NCBI GenBank assembly: GCA_024663395.1
Contig: JANFAH010000002.1
Coordinates: 3,534,001-3,598,000, forward strand
Direction: 5' to 3'
Length of the DNA: 64,000 nucleotides
From: Pisolithus tinctorius
Taxonomy: Eukaryota; Basidiomycota; Agaricomycetes; Boletales; Pisolithaceae
This document shows positions 1 to 10,376 of this stretch, one piece after another. Numbering within the stretch: the stretch's first letter is position 1; every line of letters starts with the position of its first letter. Under the pieces are notes generated by a model that made no database searches, had not been told where the DNA came from, and was given only the letters and a program-made list of their open reading frames with translations. Both the position numbers and the translations under genes were made by a program.

Positions 1-1
1 C

Positions 2-1805
2 ATGCAAAAGGGTGCTCCTTGGAACTTTTCCAAGGAGTGTCACTCTGCCTTCCTCTGCCTGAGGGATGCTTTCAGCTCCACTCCTGTCCTCACACACTGG
101 GTCCCTGATGCTCCACTTACAGTTGAAACTGATGCCTCTGACTATGCCATTGCTGGTATTTTGTCGATCACCTGCTCTGATGGTGAACTCCACCCAGTTG
201 CTTTCTACTCCTGCACCATGACCATGCCAGAACTCAACTATGATACCCATGACAAGGAGCTGTTGGCTATCTTCAAGGCTTTCTGCCATTGCCAGCATTA
301 CCTAGAAGGTTCCACCTTACCTGTTGATGTGGTGATGGACAACAAAAACCTTGAGTATTTTTCCACCTCTAAGGTTCTCACTTGTCAACAGGCCTGCTGG
401 TCAGAGTACCTTTCCCAGTTCAACCTTTCCATCTGCTTCTGACCTGGCCACCTAGGAGCCAAACCCGATGCACTTACACAACGTTGGGATGTCTACCCAA
501 AAGAGGGGGATAGGGACTACACACAGGTAAATCCTCACAATCTCCACCCTATGTTTACACAGGAGCAACTCACATCATCCCTCCATACCACCACCCTCAT
601 GGCACCTGTACTCCATGCCACCATGATCTTCGATGTTGAGTGCTTGCACCCCAACATCATCTCCACCCTTCCATCTGATCCTGTCTCTGCCAGCCACCTT
701 CCAACTCTGACTAAGCCTTGGCAGTCCCTGGACTCTGATGGTCTACTCTGCCTTGATGGTCGCATCTTTGTCCCTGACATTGATGACCTCTGCCTTTGAG
801 TGCTTTGGTTCAAGCATGACCATCCTCTAGCAGGCCATTTCAGGCAAAACCGCACCCTAGAACTCATCTGCAGGGACTACATGTGGCCTAACCTCCGTTC
901 TGATGTGAAAGAATACATCAGGTCTTGCACTGCCTGTGGACAGAGCAAAACTCCACACCACTGCCCCTATGGTCTACTGAAGCAACTCCCTGTCCCAGAA
1001 AGACCTTGGAACTCCATCTCCATGGACTTCATCAAACACCTCCCCAACTCTGATGGCTACCCTGCCATCCTTGTGGTAGTGGACCACCTCTCAAAACAAG
1101 TGGTGTTCATCCCCACCCATGACTCCATAATCTCTGCCAAACTCACTAAGCTCTTCCTTACCCATGTCTTCTCCAAGCACAGAGTACTTGCTAATGTCAC
1201 CTCTGACAGAGGTCCTGAGTTTGCCTCACACTTCTTCCACTCTCTAGGAAAGGCCCTTGATATGTGTCTTCACTTCACTTTGGGTTACCACCCAGAAGGC
1301 AATGGCCAGACCGAGCAAACAAACCAGACCCTTGAGCAGTACCTTCATGTCTACTGTAACTACCAACAAGACAACTGGGCTGAGCTGTTACCTCTAGCAG
1401 AGTTCACTTTCAACAATGCACCAAGTGCAACTACTGGAGTTTCTCCCTTCTTTGCTAACAAGGGATATCATCCAAACCTGTCTGTGGTCCCTGACCAGGA
1501 CTTCACCTCTCCAAGGGCTCATGACTATGTCATTGAGCTCTCCACCCTTCATGACTTCCTCCACTCTGAAATGTCTGCTGCTCAGCAGCACTACCAGGGT
1601 CCAGCAGATGCCAAATGCATACCTCCACCTGAGTTCAAGGTCAGAGAACAGGCCTATGTCAAAGCCAAGTACTTCCACTCCACTTGTCCTTTGGAAAAAC
1701 TCTCTGAAAAGTACTTAGGTTCATTCACCATCTTGGCCAGGCCAGGTACGCACTCTGTCACCCTTAAGCTCCCTGACTCTATGCACTCAGTACATCTGGT
1801 CTTCC
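2..1805 (+). pseudogene. A1 pol fragment: RNase H and integrase
   Basis: One reading frame covers the end of the RT connection, RNase H (about 110-440), the integrase HHCC zinc-binding region (about 815-960, with CTAC near 930) and the integrase core (about 1000-1400: MDF, SDRGPEF and a GNGQTEQ block carrying the acidic residues). The C-terminal part stops at the copia insertion. In-frame TGA stops are at 440-442 and 797-799. Both align with Arg codons in the related copies, so they look like CGA-to-TGA changes. No frameshift was seen. The fragment cannot encode a full polyprotein. Reading continues exactly at 7603 after the copia element. Confidence 0.9.
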
Positions 1806-2097
1806 TGTCGAGAATGCAATCTGGAGTTACGGTAGCATCTCGGAGTTTCGCCCAGAGGGCTCGGAATTGTTCCCCGACCCTCGGAATTAAATTCCGATGT
1901 CAATGCGCTTACTAATTACGGTACTATAAATTTTCTGCACCGTTCTTTTCCACCTCAGTGACTACTTCGTACACTGAGGTGAGTATAGCTAGATTCCCGC
2001 TCGTTTACTTGGTACTGACATAGTGTAGAAACTCATACCTTCGTTAGGTACTAATAAAGTGACTACTTCGTACACTGAGAAACTCATACCTTCATTA
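1806..2097 (+). repeat. copia 5' LTR (292 bp)
   Basis: The LTR begins TGTCGAG and ends ...CATTA. It carries a duplicated ~25-bp segment (gtgactacttcgtacactg) near 1959-1978 and 2059-2078. It matches 7306-7597 along its full length with few differences, most of them transitions. Confidence 0.93.
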
Positions 2098-2109
2098 GGT
2101 TATGAGCCC
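2098..2109 (+). other. copia primer-binding site (initiator tRNA-Met half)
   Basis: GGTTATGAGCCC directly follows the 5' LTR. Its complement, GGGCTCATAACC, is the anticodon stem-loop region of eukaryotic initiator tRNA-Met, with anticodon CAT. Drosophila copia is known to prime from a 5' half-fragment of this tRNA, and this site fits the same mechanism rather than the usual tRNA 3' end. The match is made to a remembered tRNA sequence; the host tRNA is not in the window. Confidence 0.75.
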
Positions 2110-2161
2110 CACTCTCGCGCTCTAATTCCGAAAGAGTTAATACGCAGCAACAATACCCACT

Positions 2162-4244
2162 ATGGCAAAAGACGATCATTCCTTACAAGTCCCAACCCTA
2201 AATGTGGATGGAAGCAACTGGCTATACTACAAGGCTCAGGTTGAATGGGCCATCAGCTCGAAAGGGCTGATTGGACACCTGACCGGCTTGGATGCGAAAC
2301 CAGAGGACCCTTCAGCAGGGAAAGATGCCTCCTGGAAGCCCACAGCCATGGAGCAAAAACTTGTCAGCGAATACCCAGAAAAACTGCGGCAATGGGCTAA
2401 GGACGACGGATACATCAAGCAAGTGATCGCTGTGTCGCTCCCAGAATCTCTATTCCTTTGAGTCCTGAAGGAAGAGACTGCGAAGAGTGTGTGGGGTGTC
2501 CTCACCGATCTTTTCCAAAACCGCTCTCACATCGTCGCAATCGACCTTCGGAGAAAACTCCAAGAATCCCGCTGTTCAGAAAAAGGCGATGTCCGCACTC
2601 ACTTCGACAAGATGTGTGCACTGTGCGAACAACTTGCTGCGCTTGGACAGTCAATCACAGACGACAACTTTGCAGCCATCATCCTCAGTTCACTTCCTGC
2701 TTCTTACGACTCCAACTGTCATAACCGTGCGTTCGTCATAGGTCTTTACTCACTCCGCAACCTTTTCCGCCGGTCATTCGCTCACTCCGCACCAACTCCG
2801 CCCACCTTCTATCATCTATGAACCATCTCCGCTCTGACTGTTGTCAGACTTGTGTTACTCTCCTACCGGACTGAGCAGTCCGTTCTCTGAGGGGTCATGT
2901 GACTACCTTCACAGTCAGGTACTCCGCAGTGCGCTCACCACATGGTCCAGCATCTGGACTATTTCCTTTTCTAGATGTTCTGTGTTACCCGTTCGTATGT
3001 CCTCTGTCTACCCTTCATTCGTCGTCCAGGAAATTTTACTTGAAAATTTATGAGTCTCCGTATGTCAGTTCCGATTCCGGTTACTGTACCTCCGTAGCAG
3101 TATAAAAGCATGTACTGTACTCTGCTGTTCTTCAGTACGAATATCAACTTAGTTCCTACTCCTCCTGACTCCATCTTCTGTCTGTTGGACTTACCTCCGA
3201 CCTTCTGTCTATACTCCCCTCTGAAATACGAGGGCTGAGATCGTGCAAGGGGGTAGCGCACAAGCTAAACCCGATGCCCTCACTCCGCTCCGCCTCTGTT
3301 TCGGTGGACTTCATTCCTGCCATCTCTCCACTAGTCGGAGTTCTGTTCCTGTGTGTCGGACTTGCTTCCGGACCACTCTCTAGACCCTATATAGCATCGG
3401 AGTTGGTCGGAGTAGGCCCGGACTTGACACCAACCTTGCAGCTATGACATCTTCGGCCCTAGTCATGCAAAAGGACCTATCTCTGGACTTCATAATCAAA
3501 GTAATTTCCAATGAATATGATAGGTGCCAAACACGGACGAAGAGAGGCAACTCTGGAAACTCCGGAAATTCCGAAGATGCAGCTTACTCAGCGAAGGATG
3601 GAAAGAAGTCCACCTGTGAAAACTGCGGAAAGAAAGGTCATACGAAAGACCAATGCTGGGAAGAGGGTGGCAGAAAAGCTGGGCAAGCACCCAAGTGGTT
3701 CCAGAACAAGGGGAAAGGGAAAAAGAAGGAGAGAGGTACCGGAAAAGCGGCCACTGTGGCCAGTGCATCAGCCAGCTCGAGTGCGCAGACCAGCGCTGAC
3801 TCGGAACCTGATGGAGTTTGGCTAGTGCACCCACAGGATGATGACTGGCTTACGGAAATTGCGGAGGAAGAAATTCCGAACCCCCAGGACATTGTTAATG
3901 ACGAAGAAGATGCATATATGAACAACTACAACCATGTTCTCCTCGCAGGCGAAAGCCTAAATTCCACAGAAGAGACAATCCTGTTCGACTCTGGCGCTTC
4001 ACATCATATGTCCTCCTACTGCAGCAAATTCCTCAACTACAAGCCAATCATACCCAAACCTATCACTGCTGCCAACAACCACACCTTCCATGCCATCGGG
4101 AAAGGCAACCTTGCAATTTCACTCCCAAACGGCACTACCCAGACCCATATTCGACTCAAGGACGTGCTCTATGCTCCCAAGATGGGAATTACACTCGTTT
4201 CCATTAGCAAACTTGACATCGCTGGGTATGTGGCATTATTCTGA
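2162..4244 (+). pseudogene. copia gag and protease (interrupted)
   Basis: The ATG at 2162 opens a gag resembling the UBN2/Copia gag domains. It reads to 2716, is split by a solo LTR (2717-3429 plus the TSD copy), and resumes in frame at 3435. A CCHC knuckle (CENCGKKGHTKDQC) lies near 3615-3660. The aspartic protease motif FDSGASHH lies near 3980-4005. In-frame TGA stops are at 2459-2461 and 4242-4244, and both fit lost Arg codons. The frame continues into integrase, so gag-pol was one ORF, as in many copia elements. Confidence 0.9.
2717..3429 (+). repeat. Solo LTR, family A, inside copia gag
   Basis: This 713-bp sequence starts TGTCATAACC and ends GGACTTGACA. It matches the family A LTRs of elements E and F and is flanked by the exact TSD CCAAC (2712-2716 and 3430-3434). 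A TATA box and the GCAAGGG-hairpin motif are visible. There is no internal sequence, so it formed by recombination between two LTRs. It keeps much more CpG than the A1 sequence around it, which fits a younger age. Confidence 0.95.
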
Positions 4245-4298
4245 GACAAGCGTTGTCAAATTTTCGATGCTTGGAAAAAGAAAGTAGCTGAAATTCCG

Positions 4299-5765
4299 AT
4301 GCAAAAAGGCCTCTACTGTCTCAAACGAGCTCGTCATGCCTTTGCAGGCCTAGCCAAGGCCACGGAATCCTTAACCATGGAGGAGATTCACATAAGGCTT
4401 GGCCACATCGCTCCCGAAGCCATCCGGCACATGCTCAAGGATGGCACAATTACCGGAATTAAACTGGACGAAGCACATCCTACCATGGGCGCATGCAATT
4501 CATGTGAATATGCCAAAGCAACTTGGAAGCCCATTGGGAAGGAGCGCGACCCACCCCTCCGTGAACACCTAGGTGACGAGGTCCACACAGATCTCTGGGG
4601 ACCTTCTCCAGTCCAAACCCCTGGCCACAGTCAATACTACGTCTCATTCACAGATGACCACACCCGCTACACCAAGCTGTACCTCCAAAAGACGAAAGCC
4701 GAGACCTTCACGTCATACAAGGCCTATGAAGCATGGCTGAACACACAGTTCAACACCAAAGTCAAGCGACTTCACTCAGATCAAAGGGGAGAATACCTTA
4801 GTGCAGAATTTTCGGAATATCTGAAATCCCGAGGCACAGAATGATGCATAACCGTCCATGATACCCCTGAACACAACGGAGTTGCAGAATGACTCAACAG
4901 AACACTTGTTGAGCGTGTATGTGCGATGATTCATGCCAGCGGCCTACCCAAGAACCTCTGGGGGGAGGCCATTATGCATGCGACCTGGCTCAAAAACTGC
5001 TCGTCGACTCGCCATCTAGGCACAAAAACTCCCTACGAAATGCTCTACCAAAGACCACCCGACCTCTCAAAAATTCCAGTCTGGGGATGCCGTGTCAAGG
5101 TCCATGACACCTCTGGCTCCAAACTAGACATGCGAGCCCGAGACGGACACTGGGTAGGTTTTGACCCTGAGAGCGATGGCCACCATATCTACTGGCCTGA
5201 CACACGAGCAATCGGAATTGAAAGAAGTGTCATTTTCGAGCGCCGAGATGTGTCTGTACCACATGGTGTGCTGCTCGAGGGGGAGCAGGGGAATTCCGAC
5301 GCCTCAGAAAGAAATTCCGAAGCCTCAAAACGAAATTCCGAAACCTCAGAATGGAACTCCGCAGCTTCACAGGGAAATTCCGAGGCCCCACAGATGGTCG
5401 AGCGACCCACTGAAGCAACTTCAGGAATTCCGAGACTAATTCCGGACCTACTTGGAGACAATTTCGAAACACCTCCACCTCAACCTCGTCGTTCCACTCG
5501 CCAGCGCTTCAAATCAGACTATATGAGGCGCCTACATGCAGGGGAAGGCACTCGTGATGGGTGCATCCCTCTCGACTTTGTAAAAGAACTCCGAGAGAGC
5601 GATAGCAACCCAAACAGCCCAAAATCCCAAGAAAATGCTACCTATGTATTCAACGAAGAACTAGCTGCCGATGAAGATGACACTAACATCGTGTATGCTA
5701 TGGTGGCAGGGATGGCTGAAGCCGAAGGGCTAGACCCATCAACAGTCTGTGAGGCAAAATCCTGA
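4299..5765 (+). pseudogene. copia integrase and linker
   Basis: A GAG-pre-integrase segment (IHIRLGHIAPEAIRH, about 4387-4430) with a downstream CxxC (about 4495) precedes the rve core. The core acidic residues are visible in HTDLWGP (about 4585), LHSDQRGEYLS (about 4770-4800) and EHNGVAE (about 4870-4890). In-frame TGA stops are at 4842-4844, 4890-4892 and 5763-5765; all fit CGA decay. A linker of five tandem 7-residue repeats (5290-5397) separates integrase from RT. The reading frame is the same as that of the upstream protease. Confidence 0.9.
5290..5397 (+). repeat. Five tandem 21-bp (7-residue) repeats in copia linker
   Basis: The units read (G/R)NSxASx five times, starting NSDASER and NSEASKR. 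At the DNA level most units carry AAATTCCGA. The array lies between the integrase core and RT, a flexible and poorly conserved part of copia polyproteins. Confidence 0.85.
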
Positions 5766-7298
5766 GCTGACTGGCCGAAGTGGCAAAATGCCATAAATGC
5801 GGAATTAAACAGCCTAGAGGAAGCGCATACCTGGGATGTCGTTGAGTGCCCCAAAGGTGCAAATGTCGTAGGATGCAAATGGGTCTTCAAGATCAAACGC
5901 AATGCTGTCGGAGAAATCGAGAAGTACAAGGCCTGCCTAGTCGCTAAGGGCTATTCTCAGATCCAGGGCATTGACTATGACAAAACATATGCTCCCGTCA
6001 CAAGACTCGCATCTCTCCACACCATACTAGCAGTTGCTGCACGCAATGACTGGGATATTGATGTATTCGATTTCCACTTGGCATTCCTCAATGGCAAACT
6101 TGGAGATGGCGAAGACATCTACATGGAGCTCCCTGAGGGCTACGCTGTAGGGCGGAATTTTTCCCATCCAGTTGGGAAGCTAAATGTAGCATTATATGGC
6201 TCGAAACGAGGCATGCTTCAGTGGTACCAGAAGCTATGCACTACTCTTGCAGATCTTGGGCTCACCAGAGCACACACAGACTGGGGAGTGTTCTATGGTC
6301 GCATAGGATCAGAAATCCTCATCCTTGCCAGCCACGTCGATGACTGCACTGTAACAGGCAGTTCCCCATCATTAATTCGCTCATTTAAACAGGAGATCGG
6401 CACTCGTTTTAAAATCTCCGACCTAGGGCCCATCAGTTGGCTCCTTGGGATGAAGGTGACATGGAACAGAGAAGCCCGCACCATATCCCTGTCGCAGCAG
6501 TCATACATTGAGGCCATCCTAATGAAATACAACCTCGCTGACTGCAAACCTGACGCAATTCTGATGGACCCCGGAATAAAACTCTCTCGTGGAGAAATTC
6601 CGCAGCCAGCTGAAGAAGCTGCACGCATGAAAAACGTACCCTACCATGCTGCTGTTGGCTCCCTCATGCACCTCACTGTTGGAATGCGCCCTGACATTGC
6701 ATTTGCTGTCTCCACAGTCGTGCAGTTCAACAATGCACCCAACATGACTCACTGGGAGGCCGTGAAATGAATCTACAGGTATATCTCAGGCACAAAAGCG
6801 CTCGCTTTAACATTCGGAAATTCAGAACAAGGCCTCGAGGGCTATACTGATGCAGATGGAGCTTCACAGGAGCATCGACGTGCTATAAGCGGATATGCCT
6901 ACCTACTGGATGGTGGAGCTATCAGTTGGGCTTCACAGAAACAAGATCTTGTAATGCTCTCCACCGCTGAAGCGGAGTACGTCACAGCGACTCATGCAGC
7001 CAAAGAGGGCCTGTGGCTTCGACAACTCATCGGAGAAGTTTTCCGACCACTCAAACACCCTATCCCGCTGTATTCTGACAGTCAATCCGCCATCGCGCTT
7101 ACCAAAGATGGCAGCTATCATGCTCGCACAAAGCACATCGACATACGATACCATTTCATTCATTTTGCTGTGGAAAACAATTCCTTTCGTTTAATTTATT
7201 GTCCTACTGATGACATGGTCGCCGATACCCTTACCAAGCCTCTACCTAGCATCAAGGCGAAACACTTCGCGTCTGCACTCGGACTTTGTTCTGATTGA
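5766..7298 (+). pseudogene. copia reverse transcriptase and RNase H
   Basis: The RT begins in WDVVECPKG and contains GCKWVFKIKRN, LVAKGYSQ, TYAPV and the active-site block HVDDCTVTG (about 6335), a variant of the usual YVDD. RNase H holds STAEAEYVT (about 6960), YSDSQSAIAL (about 7070) and the KHIDIRYHFI block (about 7130). The natural stop is TGA at 7296-7298. One internal TGA at 6768-6770 replaces the Arg expected in VKRIYRYI. A polypurine stretch follows directly. Confidence 0.92.
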
Positions 7299-7305
7299 GG
7301 GGGAG
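7296..7305 (+). other. copia polypurine tract
   Basis: TGAGGGGGAG abuts the 3' LTR and is the expected plus-strand primer site. It overlaps the stop codon of pol. Confidence 0.8.
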
Positions 7306-7597
7306 TGTCGAGAATGCAATCCGGAGTTACGGTAGCGTCTCGGAGTTTCACCCAGAGGGCTCGGAATTGTTCCCCGACCCTCGGAATTAAATTCCGATGT
7401 CAATGCGCTTACTAATTATGGTACTATAAATTTTCCGCACCGTTCTTTTCCACCTCAGTGACTACTTCGTACACTGAGGTGAGTATAGCTAGATTCCCGC
7501 TCGTTTACTTGGTACTGATGTAGTGTAGAAACTCATACCTTCGTTAGGTACTAATAAAGTGACTACTTCGTACACTGAGAAACTCATACCTTTGTTA
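7306..7597 (+). repeat. copia 3' LTR (292 bp)
   Basis: It is the same length as the 5' LTR and ends ...GTTA before the TSD CTTCC. Differences from the 5' copy are mainly C/T and G/A. Confidence 0.93.
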
Positions 7598-7602
7598 CTT
7601 CC

Positions 7603-7904
7603 ATGTCTCACAACTGGAAGCCACAGTGGCTAACCCTTTCCCAAACTGACAACAACCTCTGCCTCTGCCAGTGGATGTTGATGGTGACCTTGAGTACAAA
7701 GTGTCAGAGATACTTGACTCTAAGGTGGACTGCTGTCGCTGCCATTGTCAACTCTTGTATCTAGTCCACTGGGCTGGTTACAAGAACACCGATGAAGAAA
7801 CCTCTTGGTTGCTTGCAACTGAGCTAGATCATGCTTCCAACATAGTCTCTGCTTTCCATGAACAGCATCCACACAAGCCTGGCCCATATCATCCTCTGAC
7901 ATAG
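7603..7904 (+). pseudogene. A1 integrase tail and chromodomain
   Basis: This resumes A1 pol after the copia insertion (VSQLE...). A chromodomain lies at about 7670-7880 (VDVDGDLEYKVSEILDSK; LYLVHWAGY; ETSWLLATELDHA). In the Tf1/sushi lineage, chromodomains on integrase tether integration to histone-modified chromatin. The natural stop is TAG at 7902-7904. The segment is open but cut off from the rest of pol by the copia element. Confidence 0.92.
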
Positions 7905-8104
7905 CACTCTGCCCACATAACCTTCCTCTGTGGGCCAACTCTGCCCCTTACCAAATTACCTTAAGTACTTTAGAGTTTTCTCCACTTATCCGTTTCACTT
8001 CTCAGAATCACAAACAAAATCACAAGCCTATTTCATAGTAGTACAAAATATACAAGCTAAAAACAAAAGACACAAATAAGAAAAAGAAAAAAAAACAAAC
8101 TACC
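7905..8104. other. Convergent 200-bp spacer between pol and antisense gene
   Basis: There is no gene here. The pol stop and the antisense stop face each other across about 200 bp that is A/T rich near 8040-8100, with A-runs broken by C and G. The same spacer is present in element F (54791-54992) and element E (40867-41070). It could hold 3'-end signals for both transcripts; that is inference. Confidence 0.6.
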
Positions 8105-9321
8105 CTACTCTTCCATTGCTTGTTCTCTGCCACCCTCCTGTTCTTCTCTGCCTTCCTGCTCTCCTCCAACTTCTTCCTCTTCCTCATTGTCCCCCTCCAC
8201 ACCTTCATCTGCTTCCTTGTTCTTGTCCTCCACCACCTCTGACTGAGGCCTCTTCCAACTGCTGCCTGTGTGCTCAAGCTCAGCCATCCTGGCCTCTTGC
8301 ACATCCTCCCTCCTCCTCATCTCTGCCCATTCTGCCCACTTGCGGTACAGCCCCCACTCGTTGGCTGTCCACTCCGCAGCCTCTGCCATCTGCTCCACTG
8401 CCCTTGCCATCCTCTCGAAGGCTGTCACAGCCTTCTCATGTGCCACTGCATACCTCTCCACAGCCTGCAGCTCCCACTCCTGCTCCCACTCTGCCCACCA
8501 GGAGGAGACCCCCACTCCTGAGGGTCCCTCGTGCAGTGTCTCTGGCCCCTCCTTGTCTTCATCTCCACCCACCTCCCACTCATCATCTGCCTCTTCCATC
8601 TCTGTTGCTCTCTCTTTCCCCTTCCCTTGTGGCTTCTTCTTCTTCTCCCCTTGGGAACTCCCTGTCCCTGCTCTCTTCCGTGATGGTCCTGCCACCACAT
8701 CCTCCCTCATCCAGCTGCATACCTTCTTTTTCTTGTGGCAGGGCACACAGGCCCTGGTCTTGCCTTGGCCTGGCTTGCACTGCCCTGCTGTCAGGCTTGC
8801 TACACGGTGAGTGCAGGGGGGCCACCTGGTCATGGTGACCACCACAGAGGTCCCAGGGACCTTCTGGGCAGTGTTGACATCATACACCATCCACATAGTC
8901 TAAGAAAACAAAACTGCAAGTCAGCTCTGCCTGACTCACAGTATTCCACCACTCACCTTTGTGCAGCCTCATCCCACCTGGCCTGGGCCCTCTGCCTCTG
9001 CCTCTCTGCCTCCTCCTCTGCTGCCTTCTTCCTTCAAGCCTCCTCTTCCTCCTCTGCTCTCTTCCTCCACTCTGCCTCCAGTCTCTCTTCCTCTGTCTTC
9101 TGCCTCTTGGCCTCCTCATGCTTGGCCTTGTGCTCTGCCTTGCACTCTCTCTCCCTCTCCTTGGCCCCCTCTTGTTGGCACACCTTCTCCATGGACTTCT
9201 CTCACTTGGTGTTGGTGGAGTTGTCAGTCAGGATCACCAGCTCTTCATCTGCAACTTGGGAATAGTTGCAGACATGACTGGGGGTTGGTTGGGGGGTTTT
9301 GCTCTGGCACTGGGAAGACAT
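8105..9321 (-). pseudogene. A1 antisense gene: coiled-coil, six-cysteine cluster protein
   Basis: Exon 1 (9321-8957) starts MSSQ and becomes a Glu/Lys/Arg-rich predicted coiled coil. The intron (8956-8900, 57 bp) is GTGAGT...TTAG. Exon 2 (8899-8105) has the cysteine cluster CX2CX8CX9CX2CX6C (about 8815-8715), an acidic stretch, a second helical region rich in Ala, Glu and Arg, and an acidic tail ending MEE. The layout recalls fungal Zn2Cys6 clusters but is not a textbook one. Decay includes an in-frame TGA in exon 1 and a 1-base loss just after the intron relative to element F. It is antisense to pol and convergent with it. The function is unknown. Confidence 0.8.
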
Positions 9322-9502
9322 AATGATGGGAGGAAAGGACAAAGGTTCAGTACCCTAACACATGTTTTTAAGCAGTACTTCAAACTCCAACAGAGCTCCA
9401 CCATGGCTAAAGCCATTATCCTCAAGGCATCAAAATAATTTCAAATGATCAACATGTGTTGATCTCATCCCATACATGTGGCCTTCAGGGGTTCAGGGCC
9501 TA

Positions 9503-9534
<32 letters not shown>
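9322..9534 (-). promoter_or_regulatory. Upstream region of the A1 antisense gene
   Basis: Between the antisense ATG and the 3' LTR lie a TATA-like TTAAAAA preceding CATGTG (CACGTG in element E) near 9360, and the inverted repeat GATCAAC-N4-GTTGATC at 9447-9464. Both recur in elements E and F at the same spacing. The region ends in a G-run next to the LTR. Confidence 0.5.
9504..9531 (+). repeat. 28-nt poly-G at the A1 polypurine tract
   Basis: An uninterrupted G28 replaces the 8-G tract at the same place in element F (56424-56431). It lies 3 bases before the 3' LTR. This is an expanded polypurine tract or a sequencing/assembly length error. Confidence 0.85.
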
Positions 9535-10268
9535 TGTCATAACCATGCATTCACTCTAAGTCCTTGCTCACTCTGCACCCTCTTCTGCCAGTCATTCACT
9601 CACTCTGCACCAACTCCACCCAACTTCTGTCAGTTGCGAACCATCTCTGCTCTGACTGCTGTTGGACTTGTGTTGCTCTCCTACTGGACCAAGTGGACCA
9701 TTCTCTGAGGGGTTGTGTGACTACCTTTGGACTTCTCCCTGACAGCACACAGTCAGGTACTCCATAGTGCATGCACTGCATGGTCCAGTGCCTGGACTGT
9801 TTCCTTTTCTGGATTTTCTATGTTACCCATTCGTATGTCCTCCGTCTACCCTTCATTCATTGTCTAGGAAGTTTTACTTGAAAATTTCTGGGTCTCCATA
9901 TGTCAGTTCCGATTCCAGTTACTGTACCTCCATAGTAGTATAAAGGCATGTATCATACTCTGCTGTTCCTCAGTACAAATATCAACTTAGTTCCTACTCC
10001 CTCTGTCTCCATCTTCTGCCTGTCAGAGCTACCTCTGACATTCCATCTGTACTCTCCCTCTGAAATACAAGGGCTGAGATCATGCAAGGGGGTAGCACAT
10101 GAGCTACACCTGACACCCTCACTCCACTCTGCCTTTGTCTCAGTGGACTTCATTCCTGCTGACCCTCTGCTAGTTGGAGTTCTGTCCCTTTGAGTTGGAC
10201 TTGCTTCCAAACTCTTCTCCAGACCCTGCCTAGTGTCAGAGTTGGTCAGAGTAGGCCTGGACTTGACA
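9535..10268 (+). repeat. A1 3' LTR, family A (734 bp)
   Basis: It starts TGTCATAACC and ends GGACTTGACA. It is about 20 bp longer than the 714-bp LTRs of elements E and F because of a small insertion near 9729-9750. It is strongly CpG-depleted. A TATA box (about 9938), a self-priming RNA start and the GCAAGGG hairpin motif (about 10085-10110) are recognisable. Confidence 0.93.
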
Positions 10269-10376
10269 AGAGCATATCATCTGCATGTTCCAAGTGTGCT
10301 TCTTTTTGCCAAGAGTTTTTGGAAGAAGGGTAACCCTTCCATTTGATTAAAAAGGTGTGTCCATCGTGTCAAGTCT
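10269..10376 (-). pseudogene. M1 chromodomain, distal part
   Basis: On the minus strand this short piece reads HTFLIKWKGYPSSKNSW followed by a Glu/His-rich helix, which is the second half of a chromodomain. It is left between A1 (ending at 10268) and the inverted solo LTR (starting at 10377). The first half lies beyond 11100. Confidence 0.85.

Larger units (their letters stand above)
1806..7597 (+). mobile_element. Complete Ty1/copia LTR retrotransposon
   Basis: This 5.8-kb element is bounded by two 292-bp LTRs and by the TSD CTTCC (1801-1805 and 7598-7602). Removing it restores the integrase C-terminus of A1 exactly. The order gag, protease, integrase, RT, RNase H is diagnostic of Ty1/copia. 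It holds a solo family A LTR (2717-3429) in gag. The LTR ends are TG...TA rather than TG...CA. The coding frame stays continuous outside that LTR, and the six internal stops I located are all TGA. Confidence 0.95.
1..10268 (+). mobile_element. Ty3/gypsy element A1 (family A), 5' part outside window
   Basis: This is the 3' portion of a chromodomain-bearing Ty3 element. It enters the window inside the RNase H domain and runs through integrase and chromodomain, a convergent antisense gene, a poly-G tract and a 3' LTR. The LTR ends at 10268 and is directly followed by chromodomain sequence of the older element M1, so A1 is inserted in M1. A Ty1/copia element interrupts A1 between 1806 and 7597. 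Compared with elements E and F of the same family, A1 has lost most CpG dinucleotides and carries opal stops, so it is the oldest of the three large family A copies here. The left TSD lies outside the window. Confidence 0.93.

Noticed and set aside
2098..2109. Fragment of a tRNA gene
   Set aside because: Only 12 bases match and they directly abut an LTR, so a primer-binding site explains them.
8116..8838. Long plus-strand ORFs rich in Leu, Ser and Pro, also at 40148-40567 (minus) and 55150-55785 (plus)
   Set aside because: They are shadows of the antisense gene; the opposite strand has the intron, the cysteine cluster and conservation across copies.
9535..10268. Short ORFs inside LTR A copies (YPFVCPPSTLHSSSRKFYL type, seen in many places)
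   Set aside because: They are repeated wherever the LTR occurs, shift frame between copies and lie around the TATA region, so they are not coding.
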